Source: Deltaproteobacteria bacterium (GTDB taxonomy: Bacteria > Desulfobacterota > Syntrophia > Syntrophales > Smithellaceae). From it: a stretch of 8,413 nt of DNA. The stretch covers positions 1 through 8,413 of the forward strand of contig JAGVUJ010000017.1 of NCBI GenBank assembly GCA_019136325.1, read 5' to 3'. Shown piece by piece: positions 1-5,334 of this stretch (position 1 is its first letter; every line of letters begins with the position of its first letter). The position numbers and the translations under genes are program-made. The notes beneath the pieces are model-generated. The model ran no database searches, was not told the origin of the DNA, and worked only from the letters and a program-made list of their open reading frames with translations.

Positions 1-1
1 G

Positions 2-418
2 GATGAATACAAACTGGAAAACGGCAAGTACGTTCATCCCGAATCCATTGAAAACGAGATCAAACTTCTGCGTTACGTTTCCAATGTTATTGTTTATGGC
101 GAGGGCCGGACGTTCAACGTGGCGCTGGTTGTTCCGGATTTTGAAGCGGTTAAAACCGATTCGCAAACGTCCCGGTGGGCGCAGGGCACGCTGGACGAAA
201 CCATTGCCAATAAGGAATGCACCGATTTTATCTCCAAACAGATCACCGACCATTTACGCAAGTCTTTCGGGGGATATGAAATTCCTCAGAAGTTCCTTTA
301 TATCACGGAGGACTTTTCCGTGGATAACGGCATGCTGACGCAAACCCTGAAACTGAAACGCCGCAATGTCATGGAGAAATACGGTGAAAGACTGCGTGCG
401 CTTTATGATAATGTGTAA
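2..418 (+). CDS. Long-chain acyl-CoA synthetase (AMP-forming), C-terminal part only
   Basis: This is the last 138 residues of an adenylate-forming (ANL family) fatty acyl-CoA ligase; the start lies before the window. The enzyme activates a fatty acid with ATP to acyl-adenylate and then to acyl-CoA. The frame is open from base 2 and begins inside the motif DEYKLENGKYVHPESIE, typical of the hinge and C-terminal lid in long-chain acyl-CoA synthetases (compare 'KLxNGKYVxPxxIE'). Near the end, the stretch MLTQTLKLKRR matches the C-terminal lysine-bearing motif of the family (usually LTPTxKxKR). The gene ends at TAA 416-418. No terminator separates it from the thiolase that follows about 70 bases later on the same strand, so the two are probably co-transcribed for fatty acid or acyl-CoA metabolism. 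Chain-length preference cannot be read from this fragment. Confidence 0.88.
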   Translation, partial: DEYKLENGKYVHPESIENEIKLLRYVSNVIVYGEGRTFNVALVVPDFEAVKTDSQTSRWAQGTLDETIANKECTDFISKQITDHLRKSFGGYEIPQKFLYITEDFSVDNGMLTQTLKLKRRNVMEKYGERLRALYDNV

Positions 419-457
419 ATACCGACGCAGGATTAACGTTAAGCGCGGAGGCATGAA

Positions 458-490
458 ATGCATTCCGGAATATCACAGGGGGTTTTATGA
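458..490 (+). CDS. Possible 10-codon mini-ORF coupled to the thiolase start
   Basis: A GGAGG at 447-451 lies 6 bases before ATG 458, which opens a 10-codon frame (MHSGISQGVL) ending in TGA 488-490. This stop overlaps the thiolase ATG (487-489) as ATGA, the usual layout for translational coupling. The peptide resembles nothing I recognise, so if it is translated its role would be to deliver ribosomes to the thiolase start. The thiolase also has its own AGGGGG at 477-482, only 4 bases from its ATG, so the mini-ORF may be incidental. Confidence 0.3.
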   Translation: MHSGISQGVL

Positions 491-1698
491 GCAATAAAGA
501 CGACGTGGTCATTGTCAGTGGGGTGCGCACGCCTTTCAGTAAATTCGGCGGGGCGCTCAAAGAAATTCACAGCACCGATCTGGGCGTGATTGTCATCAAC
601 GAAAGCCTCAAGCGCGCGGGGCTGACCGGTGAGGACCTGGACGAGGTATATTACGGCATGTGCGATCAGGCCGAGGCCGCGCTTTATGACAATGTCAATG
701 CGCGTCAGGCCATACTGCGCGCGGGCCTGCCCAACACGCTTGTGTCGCTTACTCTGGATCGGGCCTGCTGTTCGTCGCTTTGCGCGGTGCAGTTGGGACG
801 CCGCGCTATCCTTCTGGGCGAAGCAGATGCCTGTATGGCCGTCGGCGCGGAGAATATGAGCAATACGCCGCTTTTGGTTAACGGCCATCGCTGGGGTTCG
901 GGGATGAAGCCGCTTCTGGTGCAGGATTACCTGAATCCCATTACCTACCGTGAATACACGCCGCTGGGACGCGATGCGGGCGAAATTGCCATCGAACACG
1001 GCATTTCACGGGAGGAACAGGATGCCTGGGCGCTGGGGTCGCATCAGAAATGGGCAATGGCCGACAAATCCGGACGTTTCAATGACGAACTGGTGAGCGT
1101 GGAGTTGCCTGCTAAAAAAGGAACGCCGGTAATTTTCGCCAAAGACGAACTTCCCCGTCCCGACACCACCCTGGAGGCATTGGCCAGGTTAAAAACCATT
1201 TACGGCAGCCCCACAGTGACGGCGGGCAATGCTCCGGGGTTGGATGCCGGAGCGACGGCTGTCATTATCATGCGCCGCTCAAAAGCGGAAAAGCGCGGAA
1301 TCAAACCGCTGGCAACGATTGTGGCTGTGGCCAGCGGTGCGGGTGAGCCCAGACGCATGGCGGAGCTTCCGGCAAAGGTCATCGGTCAGGCGCTCGAGCG
1401 CGCTTCGCTTCGCATCGACGACATGAGCGTCATCGAAATTAATGAAGCCTTTGCCGCCGTGACCCTTGTTTCAACAAAAATGCTGGCCGGCGGCGACGAG
1501 ACCACATGGCGCGCGTTGCTCAAAAAAACCAATCCCAACGGCGGAGCGATTGCCATTGGCCATCCGGTAGGCGCCAGCGGCGGACGGATTCTGATGACCA
1601 TGATGTACGAACTCAAACGCCGCGGCGGCGGTTATGGCGTCTGCGGAATCTGCGGCGGGCTGGCTCAGGGCGACGCCGTTGTCATCCGCGTGGATTGA
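487..1698 (+). CDS. Thiolase (acetyl-CoA acetyltransferase / beta-ketothiolase)
   Basis: This is a 403-residue thiolase, the normal length for the family. Thiolases join two acyl-CoA units or cleave 3-ketoacyl-CoA with CoA. The expected active-site elements are present: the nucleophilic cysteine in DRACCSSLCAV (Cys94 by alignment with the family's CxSG motif), the NEAFA motif at 319-323, the histidine of AIGHPVGASGGR (His359), and a C-terminal cysteine in CGGLAQG (Cys389). The nucleophile motif reads CCSS rather than the common CGSG or CSSG. The start at 487 is preceded by AGGGGG (477-482) and gives the standard thiolase N-terminus (VVIVSGVRTPFSKFGG). The gene follows an acyl-CoA ligase, which fits fatty-acid beta-oxidation or acetoacetyl-CoA metabolism. 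Degradative and biosynthetic thiolases cannot be told apart here, so no symbol is given. Confidence 0.93.
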   Translation: MSNKDDVVIVSGVRTPFSKFGGALKEIHSTDLGVIVINESLKRAGLTGEDLDEVYYGMCDQAEAALYDNVNARQAILRAGLPNTLVSLTLDRACCSSLCAVQLGRRAILLGEADACMAVGAENMSNTPLLVNGHRWGSGMKPLLVQDYLNPITYREYTPLGRDAGEIAIEHGISREEQDAWALGSHQKWAMADKSGRFNDELVSVELPAKKGTPVIFAKDELPRPDTTLEALARLKTIYGSPTVTAGNAPGLDAGATAVIIMRRSKAEKRGIKPLATIVAVASGAGEPRRMAELPAKVIGQALERASLRIDDMSVIEINEAFAAVTLVSTKMLAGGDETTWRALLKKTNPNGGAIAIGHPVGASGGRILMTMMYELKRRGGGYGVCGICGGLAQGDAVVIRVD

Positions 1699-1794
1699 AA
1701 TATTCGAAGGCATTTTGGAATAGTTTTGTGCCGGAATCGTTTCAGGTAAAAAAATCTTTCGTATGCGGACACGCATGGAAGAGGGAGGTTGAAC

Positions 1795-2040
1795 ATGAAG
1801 AATGAAAAAGGCATGTCGTCCTGGGTTGTTATCGTGATCATTGCGTTGCTGATTGCCGCCGGTTTTCTGTGGTCGAAATATTTGGCCGCCCCGACGGCGA
1901 CGGTGATGATGCAGGGAGCCGATCAGGCGAAACCCGCCATTGAAAAAGCGCATCGGGCTTCCGACGCGGCAGATCGCGCCGGTAAGATAGCGGAAGATGC
2001 CGCGAAAAAGTTAAATGAAGACGCCACAGCGCAACCGTGA
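1795..2040 (+). CDS. Small single-pass membrane protein with Ala-rich helical tail, unknown function
   Basis: This is an 81-residue protein that I do not recognise. ATG 1795 is preceded by a strong GGGAGG (1783-1788) at 6 bases, which makes it preferable to the in-frame TTG at 1789. After a short charged N-terminus comes one hydrophobic segment (about residues 9-26, WVVIVIIALLIAAGFLW). A polar, alanine- and lysine-rich tail (about 44-78) with the look of a long amphipathic helix or coiled coil follows. The predicted topology is an N-terminal membrane anchor with the tail in the periplasm or cytoplasm; orientation is not clear. It lies 96 bases after the thiolase on the same strand with no obvious terminator between, so it may be the last gene of that transcript. 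A short hairpin (ATGCG/CGCAT, 1763-1776) sits just before its ribosome binding site. Confidence 0.7.
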   Translation: MKNEKGMSSWVVIVIIALLIAAGFLWSKYLAAPTATVMMQGADQAKPAIEKAHRASDAADRAGKIAEDAAKKLNEDATAQP

Positions 2041-2045
2041 AAATT

Positions 2046-2064
2046 TTCTGTGGGAGCCACAGGG
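2046..2064 (+). other. Short stem-loop after the small membrane-protein gene, weak terminator candidate
   Basis: CTGTGG (2048-2053) and CCACAG (2057-2062) form a perfect 6-bp stem with a GAG loop, extendable by two U-G pairs, 5 bases past the stop codon. The position suits a 3' end. However, the stem is short and only three Ts follow (2065-2067), so it is not a convincing intrinsic terminator. Confidence 0.3.
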
Positions 2065-2124
2065 TTTCCGGAAAAAACGGGACGGGGCTTTCTTTATCTC
2101 TCCGATGTTGAAGCCTGAATTCAC

Positions 2125-2153
2125 TTGACTTGCCTGTGCGGAATCATTATACT
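2125..2153 (+). promoter_or_regulatory. Sigma-70 type promoter for the ompA-like gene
   Basis: TTGACT (2125-2130) and TATACT (2148-2153) match the -35 and -10 consensus at five of six bases each, with an ideal 17-base spacer. Transcription would start near 2160, leaving an untranslated leader of about 110 bases before ATG 2270. That leader contains a possible hairpin, GGGAA (2210-2214) with TTCCC (2227-2231), which might affect mRNA stability; this last point is speculative. Confidence 0.75.
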
Positions 2154-2269
2154 TTTTTGCACCGAAGCGTTGGGAGAGAGCAAGCGTTATTAAAATCATC
2201 ACAAACAGGGGGAATAGCAATCGTTTTTCCCGGTCAATGATTTTTATGATGAAGGTTAAGGAGGGTATT

Positions 2270-3247
2270 ATGAAAAAAGTAGCAGCGTTTGTTTGGGTCA
2301 TGATGCTGTTGGCTTTTGCAACAGTGGCGCAGGCTGAAGTGAAGGCAGGTTCTTTTTCAGTTACTCCTTTCATCGGAGGCTATGTCTTTGAAGGCAACGA
2401 ATATGACAATGAAGACACGTACGCCGCCGGTTTGCGAGCCGGTTACAATTTTACCCAAAATATCGGCATGGAAGCATTTTTTAACTATGTTCCGACAAAT
2501 AACAAAGACTGGAATGATGACAATGAAATGGAACTCTTTGGCTACGGCCTGGAAGGTCTTTATCATTTTATGCCCGAAAGCCGTTTTGTCCCCTTTCTCG
2601 CTGTGGGCGTCGGCGGCATTCATTATGACGCGCTTCCCGAAGATCCCGCCAACAAGGATAAATTTGCGCTCGATTACGGCGCCGGATTTAAATATTTCGT
2701 CACGGACAATATTGCGTTGAGGGCCGATGTCCGTCATATTATTCCTTTTAACGAGCGATACAACAACCTGCTTTATTCTGTCGGACTTGCCTTCGCCTTT
2801 GGCGGCGAAAAAAAGGTTGTCGAGACAAAAGTTGAAGAACCGTTGCCTCCCCCGCCACCGCCTCCTCCTGCTCCCAAGCCGGTCATTATTGAAAAGGGAA
2901 GACAGACGCTGGATGTCAAGTTTGATTTTGATAAAGCAACCATTAAGGAAGGGTATTATAAAGATATTGATGATCTGGTTAACGTCATGAAAGATTATCC
3001 GGATCTGAACGTCGTCATCGAAGGTCATACGGATAATATCGGTAAGGCAGAGTATAACAAAAAACTTTCCCAGGAACGCGCTGACGCCATTAAGAAATAC
3101 ATGGTGGAAAAAGGCGGAATCGATGCCGCCCGGATAGACGCACAGGGATTCGGCGATGAGAGACCGGTTGATTCGAACGACACCAAGGAGGGACGTGCGA
3201 ACAACCGTCGCGTGGAAGCGGCTGTTGATTATATTATAGAAAAATAA
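2270..3247 (+). CDS. OmpA-family outer-membrane protein, beta-barrel plus peptidoglycan-binding domain
   Basis: This 325-residue protein anchors the outer membrane to the cell wall. Residues 1-22 form a signal peptide (MKK, hydrophobic core, cleavage after AQA). Residues about 23-178 look like an eight-stranded OmpA-type beta-barrel of alternating hydrophobic strands with aromatic residues, ending in FAFGG. A linker (about 180-206) carries eight consecutive prolines. Residues about 214-320 are an OmpA C-terminal domain with VKFDFDKATI, the EGHTDNIG motif (Asp255) and NNRRVE (Arg313/314). These are the residues that bind diaminopimelate of peptidoglycan in this family. The start at 2270 is chosen over the in-frame ATG at 2237 because AAGGAGG (2258-2264) lies 5 bases upstream and the signal peptide then begins correctly. 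The gene has its own promoter and a strong terminator, so it is a single-gene unit. It could serve as a porin or a structural anchor. Confidence 0.92.
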   Translation: MKKVAAFVWVMMLLAFATVAQAEVKAGSFSVTPFIGGYVFEGNEYDNEDTYAAGLRAGYNFTQNIGMEAFFNYVPTNNKDWNDDNEMELFGYGLEGLYHFMPESRFVPFLAVGVGGIHYDALPEDPANKDKFALDYGAGFKYFVTDNIALRADVRHIIPFNERYNNLLYSVGLAFAFGGEKKVVETKVEEPLPPPPPPPPAPKPVIIEKGRQTLDVKFDFDKATIKEGYYKDIDDLVNVMKDYPDLNVVIEGHTDNIGKAEYNKKLSQERADAIKKYMVEKGGIDAARIDAQGFGDERPVDSNDTKEGRANNRRVEAAVDYIIEK

Positions 3248-3276
3248 GAAATTCTCTCCGGATATTTGACAAACAG

Positions 3277-3315
3277 GAAGAGCCTCAAATCTGATGTTGA
3301 GGCTCTTCTTTTTTT
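3277..3315 (+). terminator. Strong intrinsic terminator after the ompA-like gene
   Basis: GAAGAGCCTCAA (3277-3288) and TTGAGGCTCTTC (3297-3308) form a perfect 12-bp stem with an 8-base loop, followed at once by seven Ts (3309-3315). It begins 29 bases past the ompA stop. In the reverse direction the stem is followed only by CTGTTTG, so it would be a poor terminator for the convergent gene. Confidence 0.95.
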
Positions 3316-3370
3316 GCTCCGGCTAAATGGAGATCGTCATCGACGGGCGTATTGACGTCAGGATGAATAT

Positions 3371-3410
3371 TCGCATGCCGGAAAACAGCAGCGCCGATTC
3401 CCGGATGCGA
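3371..3410 (-). other. 3' stem-loop after the acyl-CoA synthetase alpha gene
   Basis: TCGCAT-G-CCGG (3371-3381) pairs with CCGGATGCGA (3401-3410): ten base pairs with a single bulged G and a 19-base loop. It lies 6 bases beyond the stop codon of the minus-strand gene, so it would form at the 3' end of that message. On the minus strand it is followed by ATATTCATCC rather than a U tract, so a 3'-end stabilising hairpin or weak terminator is more likely than an efficient intrinsic terminator. Confidence 0.5.
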
Positions 3411-3416
3411 TAGGCG

Positions 3417-4850
3417 TTATGACGCCGCTTTTGTCTCAACGCGCGAGGTCCCTTCATGGTTTTCGCTCAAATATGATGCGAGCAGATTCCTCTTGCAGAG
3501 GGATTGATAATACGCCTGAGAGACGGACAGAGCCCGCACCGCCTGCTGCGCGGTTTCGAAAATGGGAATGTGATGTTTGGCTCGAATGGCAATGGATTTT
3601 GTCGCAGCGTTCGGCGTGTAAATAGCCGCGGGTTTATTATAATGTTTGCACATCTTTAAAAGTTCCAGGAGCGTATCGATCACAAAGGTCTGCCAGACAC
3701 TCAGGAGGGGTAAAAGGCCGTCCACCTCATCTGCGGAAAGAAGAATTTCAAATATGTCGAGGTATGTCTGCGGCGGCGCGGGACCGATATCCACGGGATT
3801 TTTGATATTAAAGACTTGTCCCGCTTTTTTTAATTTTTCCTGTGTCTGCGGGGCAAGACGGACCACCTGCAATCCCGCTTCGACCAGAAGATCCGCGCTG
3901 ATGCTGCCGAATGCTCCGGAATTCGTGAACATGGCAACCCGTTTTCCCTTCAGCAGGGGCATTTCCGTGAATATCTTGGGCAGAGAGTGAAGTTCGTCGA
4001 TGGATTGCAGGCGAATGATCCCCGCCTGTTTGCAGGCGCTCTCAAAGATCCGGTCATTGTTGGCCATTCCTGCCGTATGGGACATGGCGGCCAGGGCGCC
4101 CTCCGGCGTTCGACCCACCTTGTAGATCAGAACCGGCTTGCGCGACTTTGCGGCGGCTTCCATGAGCTTGCGGCCCTTGTCCACATTCTCCAGATAGATG
4201 CCGATGACCTTCGTCGCGTCATTTTGAAAGTAGTCGATGAGGTCGGCCTCATCGACGTCGCATTTGTTGCCGATGCTGACAACTTTGTTTACGCCGACAA
4301 GGTCGTAGTACAGAGATTCCATGACCAGAACGGCAATGCCGCCGCTCTGGATGATATAGGAAATGTTGCCCGGAGTTTCGAATATCTGGTTCATCTCTAC
4401 CAGACTGGGGTTGACCCCGTAGAAACAGCAGAATTTATCATGGGTACTCAACGTTCCCAGACAATTCGGTCCCATAATGCGAATTCCGCTGGATCGAACC
4501 ACCTCGTCGATTTCGTGCTGCATCTTTTTACCGTTTTCCCCGCCCTCGGAAAAACCGGCGCTTTCAATGATAATTCGCCGGATTCCCTTGAAAGCGCAAT
4601 CCCTGATAATTGAGGGGACATTTTTTGCCGACACGATGATAACCGCCAGGTCCGGCGCTTCAGGAAGATCCCTCACGGAGGAATAACCGGTGTAGCCGTT
4701 GACTGTTTCCCCTTTTGAATTGACCACGTAAACAGCTCCTTTGTACCCAAGATAATCCTTCAGCATATTGCAGATCGTAGACCCCAGATTGAAGGGAGTA
4801 TTGGAAGCGCCAATGACAACAACGGATTTAGGATCGAAAAATTTTTCCAT
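3417..4850 (-). CDS. ADP-forming acyl-CoA synthetase, alpha-type chain (CoA-binding and CoA-ligase domains, no ATP-grasp)
   Basis: This is a 477-residue protein of the NDP-forming acyl-CoA synthetase (succinyl-CoA synthetase-like) superfamily. Such enzymes convert acyl-CoA, ADP and phosphate to acid, CoA and ATP, conserving energy. Order of parts: an N-terminal Rossmann CoA-binding domain (MEKFFDPKSVVVIGAS), the MGPNCLG motif, a CoA-ligase domain with QSGG and GNKCDVDEADL, the glutamate of GIYLEN (Glu221), and SHTAG with the presumed phospho-histidine (His258, close to His257 reported for the archaeal ACD alpha subunit). A second ligase-like domain with NPVDIGP follows. The ATP-grasp (beta) domain is absent and no beta gene lies beside it. 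An upstream in-frame ATG at 4886 would add 12 residues. I prefer 4850 because the family normally begins M-E-K-x-F-x-P-K-S, a weak GTGAG lies 6 bases upstream, and the likely promoter places the RNA start near 4882, inside the longer version. Confidence 0.85.
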   Translation of the reverse strand: MEKFFDPKSVVVIGASNTPFNLGSTICNMLKDYLGYKGAVYVVNSKGETVNGYTGYSSVRDLPEAPDLAVIIVSAKNVPSIIRDCAFKGIRRIIIESAGFSEGGENGKKMQHEIDEVVRSSGIRIMGPNCLGTLSTHDKFCCFYGVNPSLVEMNQIFETPGNISYIIQSGGIAVLVMESLYYDLVGVNKVVSIGNKCDVDEADLIDYFQNDATKVIGIYLENVDKGRKLMEAAAKSRKPVLIYKVGRTPEGALAAMSHTAGMANNDRIFESACKQAGIIRLQSIDELHSLPKIFTEMPLLKGKRVAMFTNSGAFGSISADLLVEAGLQVVRLAPQTQEKLKKAGQVFNIKNPVDIGPAPPQTYLDIFEILLSADEVDGLLPLLSVWQTFVIDTLLELLKMCKHYNKPAAIYTPNAATKSIAIRAKHHIPIFETAQQAVRALSVSQAYYQSLCKRNLLASYLSENHEGTSRVETKAAS

Positions 4851-4888
4851 GCCATACTCACTTTGAATAATAGTTTTCTGCGTCATTG

Positions 4889-4916
4889 ACTATTCAAATC
4901 ATTCATTATTTGTCAA
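4889..4916 (-). promoter_or_regulatory. Probable promoter of the minus-strand acyl-CoA synthetase gene
   Basis: On the minus strand a perfect TTGACA (4916-4911) is followed after 16 bases by AATAGT (4894-4889, four of six matches to TATAAT). A T-rich tract lies just upstream of the -35. The predicted RNA start is near 4882, about 32 bases before the preferred start codon at 4850 and past the alternative start at 4886. Confidence 0.5.
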
Positions 4917-5078
4917 GAAAGAAAAAACGTCCCTATGCATGATTCGGTTGTTATTTCCGCAATGATGAGACAAAAAAATGATACCGGCAGGCGGCTCCCG
5001 CGCGAGCGTAAACAGATCAGGTTTTTTCGGGATGTCTTTTGGTGTCAGGCACAGTGAAAAAATTTTTCTTGACAAATA
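4907..5078. repeat. 14-bp inverted repeat spanning the two divergent -35 regions
   Basis: TTTCTTGACAAATA occurs at 5065-5078 on the plus strand and as its exact complement at 4907-4920, facing outward. Each copy contains the TTGACA of one of two divergent promoters. Between the copies (about 4921-5064) I see no gene: only A/T-rich tracts, a GC-rich stretch near 4985-5010, and a small imperfect dyad GTGTCAGGCAC (5042-5052). The identity beyond the hexamer could be shared promoter context or a regulator site. Confidence 0.55.
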
Positions 5079-5099
5079 TATTCTGTTTCATTAAGTAAT
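5057..5099 (+). promoter_or_regulatory. Probable promoter of the aromatic operon leader
   Basis: A perfect TTGACA lies at 5069-5074, preceded directly by the A/T tract A6T5 (5057-5067), which resembles an UP element. The -10 is poor: TTAAGT (5091-5096, spacer 16) or AGTAAT (5094-5099, spacer 19). Transcription would begin near 5103-5106, shortly before the leader peptide's ribosome binding site. The position supports the assignment more than the -10 does. Confidence 0.5.
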
Positions 5100-5125
5100 G
5101 CGGCATAAAATAAACAGGAATTTCA

Positions 5126-5258
5126 CGATGGACAGAAAACTGAATGTAAACATTATTTTTTACGGTTATTGGTTTTATACCTATTTTACATCGGTCTGCC
5201 CGTCGCTGAGGAGGACTCGTTAAGGTTCAATAAACCAAAACAGCCATGGGTAGATCGA
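5126..5258 (+). promoter_or_regulatory. Attenuator switch: protector (5126-5136:5195-5205) and antiterminator (5191-5208:5241-5258) helices
   Basis: Segment 2 (5191-5208) pairs with segment 3 (5241-5258) at 17 of 18 positions, three of them G-U, with one C-C mismatch. This helix consumes the 5' arm of the downstream terminator, so the two cannot coexist. Segment 1 (5126-5136, covering the leader start codon) can pair with 5195-5205 at 10 of 11 positions, with one A-C mismatch and one G-U. It would sequester segment 2 when no ribosome is in the leader. A ribosome paused on the aromatic codons (5158-5187) would sit between segments 1 and 2, block the protector and leave segment 2 free to form the antiterminator. 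A ribosome reaching the stop codon covers the end of segment 2 and lets the terminator form. Pairings were found by hand and no folding energies were computed. Confidence 0.8.
5128..5223 (+). CDS. Aromatic-rich leader peptide of the aroF-aroB-pheA attenuator
   Basis: This is a 31-codon ORF whose residues 11-20 read FYGYWFYTYF: three Phe, four Tyr and one Trp, eight aromatic residues in ten codons (5158-5187). A moderate AGGAA (5116-5120) precedes ATG 5128 by 7 bases. An in-frame ATG at 5098 exists but has no ribosome binding site and would lie at or before the predicted RNA start. The peptide has no other recognisable features. Its job would be to make the translating ribosome stall when charged tRNA-Phe, tRNA-Tyr or tRNA-Trp is scarce, as in pheL and trpL of enteric bacteria. 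Its last codons (5191-5208) form the 5' arm of the antiterminator, and the TAA (5221-5223) lies in the loop between the antiterminator arms. It ends 111 bases before the DAHP synthase gene, whose pathway makes these three amino acids. The leader peptide call follows from what is seen; sensing is inferred. Confidence 0.85.
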   Translation: MDRKLNVNIIFYGYWFYTYFTSVCPSLRRTR

Positions 5259-5282
5259 AATCGCCCGTGGCTTTTCTTTTTT
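5242..5282 (+). terminator. Attenuator terminator T1 upstream of aroF
   Basis: AGCCATGGG (5242-5250) pairs with CCCGTGGCT (5264-5272): nine pairs, one of them G-U. The loop can continue as GAT/ATC (5253-5255:5260-5262) around CGAA. The stem runs into TTTTCTTTTTT (5272-5282). It lies between the leader stop codon and aroF, so termination here would prevent operon expression. The 3' arm with its flanking base, GCCCGTGGCT (5263-5272), differs by one base from GCCCGTCGCT in the leader (5198-5207), which is why the leader can compete for the 5' arm. Confidence 0.88.
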
Positions 5283-5285
5283 GTG

Positions 5286-5321
5286 GCCGGGGCGGCAAAA
5301 ACGCTCTGGCTTTTTAATTTT
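5286..5321 (+). terminator. Second terminator-like hairpin T2 upstream of aroF
   Basis: GCCGGGGCG (5286-5294) pairs with CGCTCTGGC (5302-5310): nine pairs including two G-U, with a 7-base loop GCAAAAA, followed by TTTTTAATTTT (5311-5321). It is weaker than T1 and ends 2 bases before the aroF ribosome binding site. Its 5' arm can instead pair with the freed 3' arm of T1: 5262-5266 with 5290-5294, a bulged G5267, then 5268-5272 with 5285-5289. T2 may therefore be disabled when T1 is. Confidence 0.6.
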
Positions 5322-5334
5322 CAGGAGGGGAAAA

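Noticed and set aside
439..999. 186-codon minus-strand frame opposite the thiolase start
   Set aside because: It overlaps the thiolase active-site cysteine region and has no recognisable content.
2165..2188. Direct repeat AAGCGTT in the ompA leader (2165-2171 and 2182-2188)
   Set aside because: Seven bases repeated once is within chance; no operator-like symmetry.
2357..3028. 223-codon minus-strand frame opposite the ompA-like gene
   Set aside because: A shadow of a well-supported OmpA coding region; no family features.
3987..4613. 208-codon plus-strand frame opposite the acyl-CoA synthetase gene
   Set aside because: The minus-strand protein shows conserved CoA-binding and phospho-histidine motifs throughout; the plus frame is a shadow.
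5037..5060. Imperfect dyad around GTGTCAGGCAC, considered as a REP-like or transposon end
   Set aside because: Only a few bases are symmetric, there is one copy in the window and no transposase nearby.
5101..5334. T-box riboswitch or TRAP-binding leader upstream of aroF
   Set aside because: No T-box consensus (AGGGUGGNACCGCG-like) and no regular series of GAG/UAG triplets were found, whereas a leader peptide with competing hairpins explains the region.
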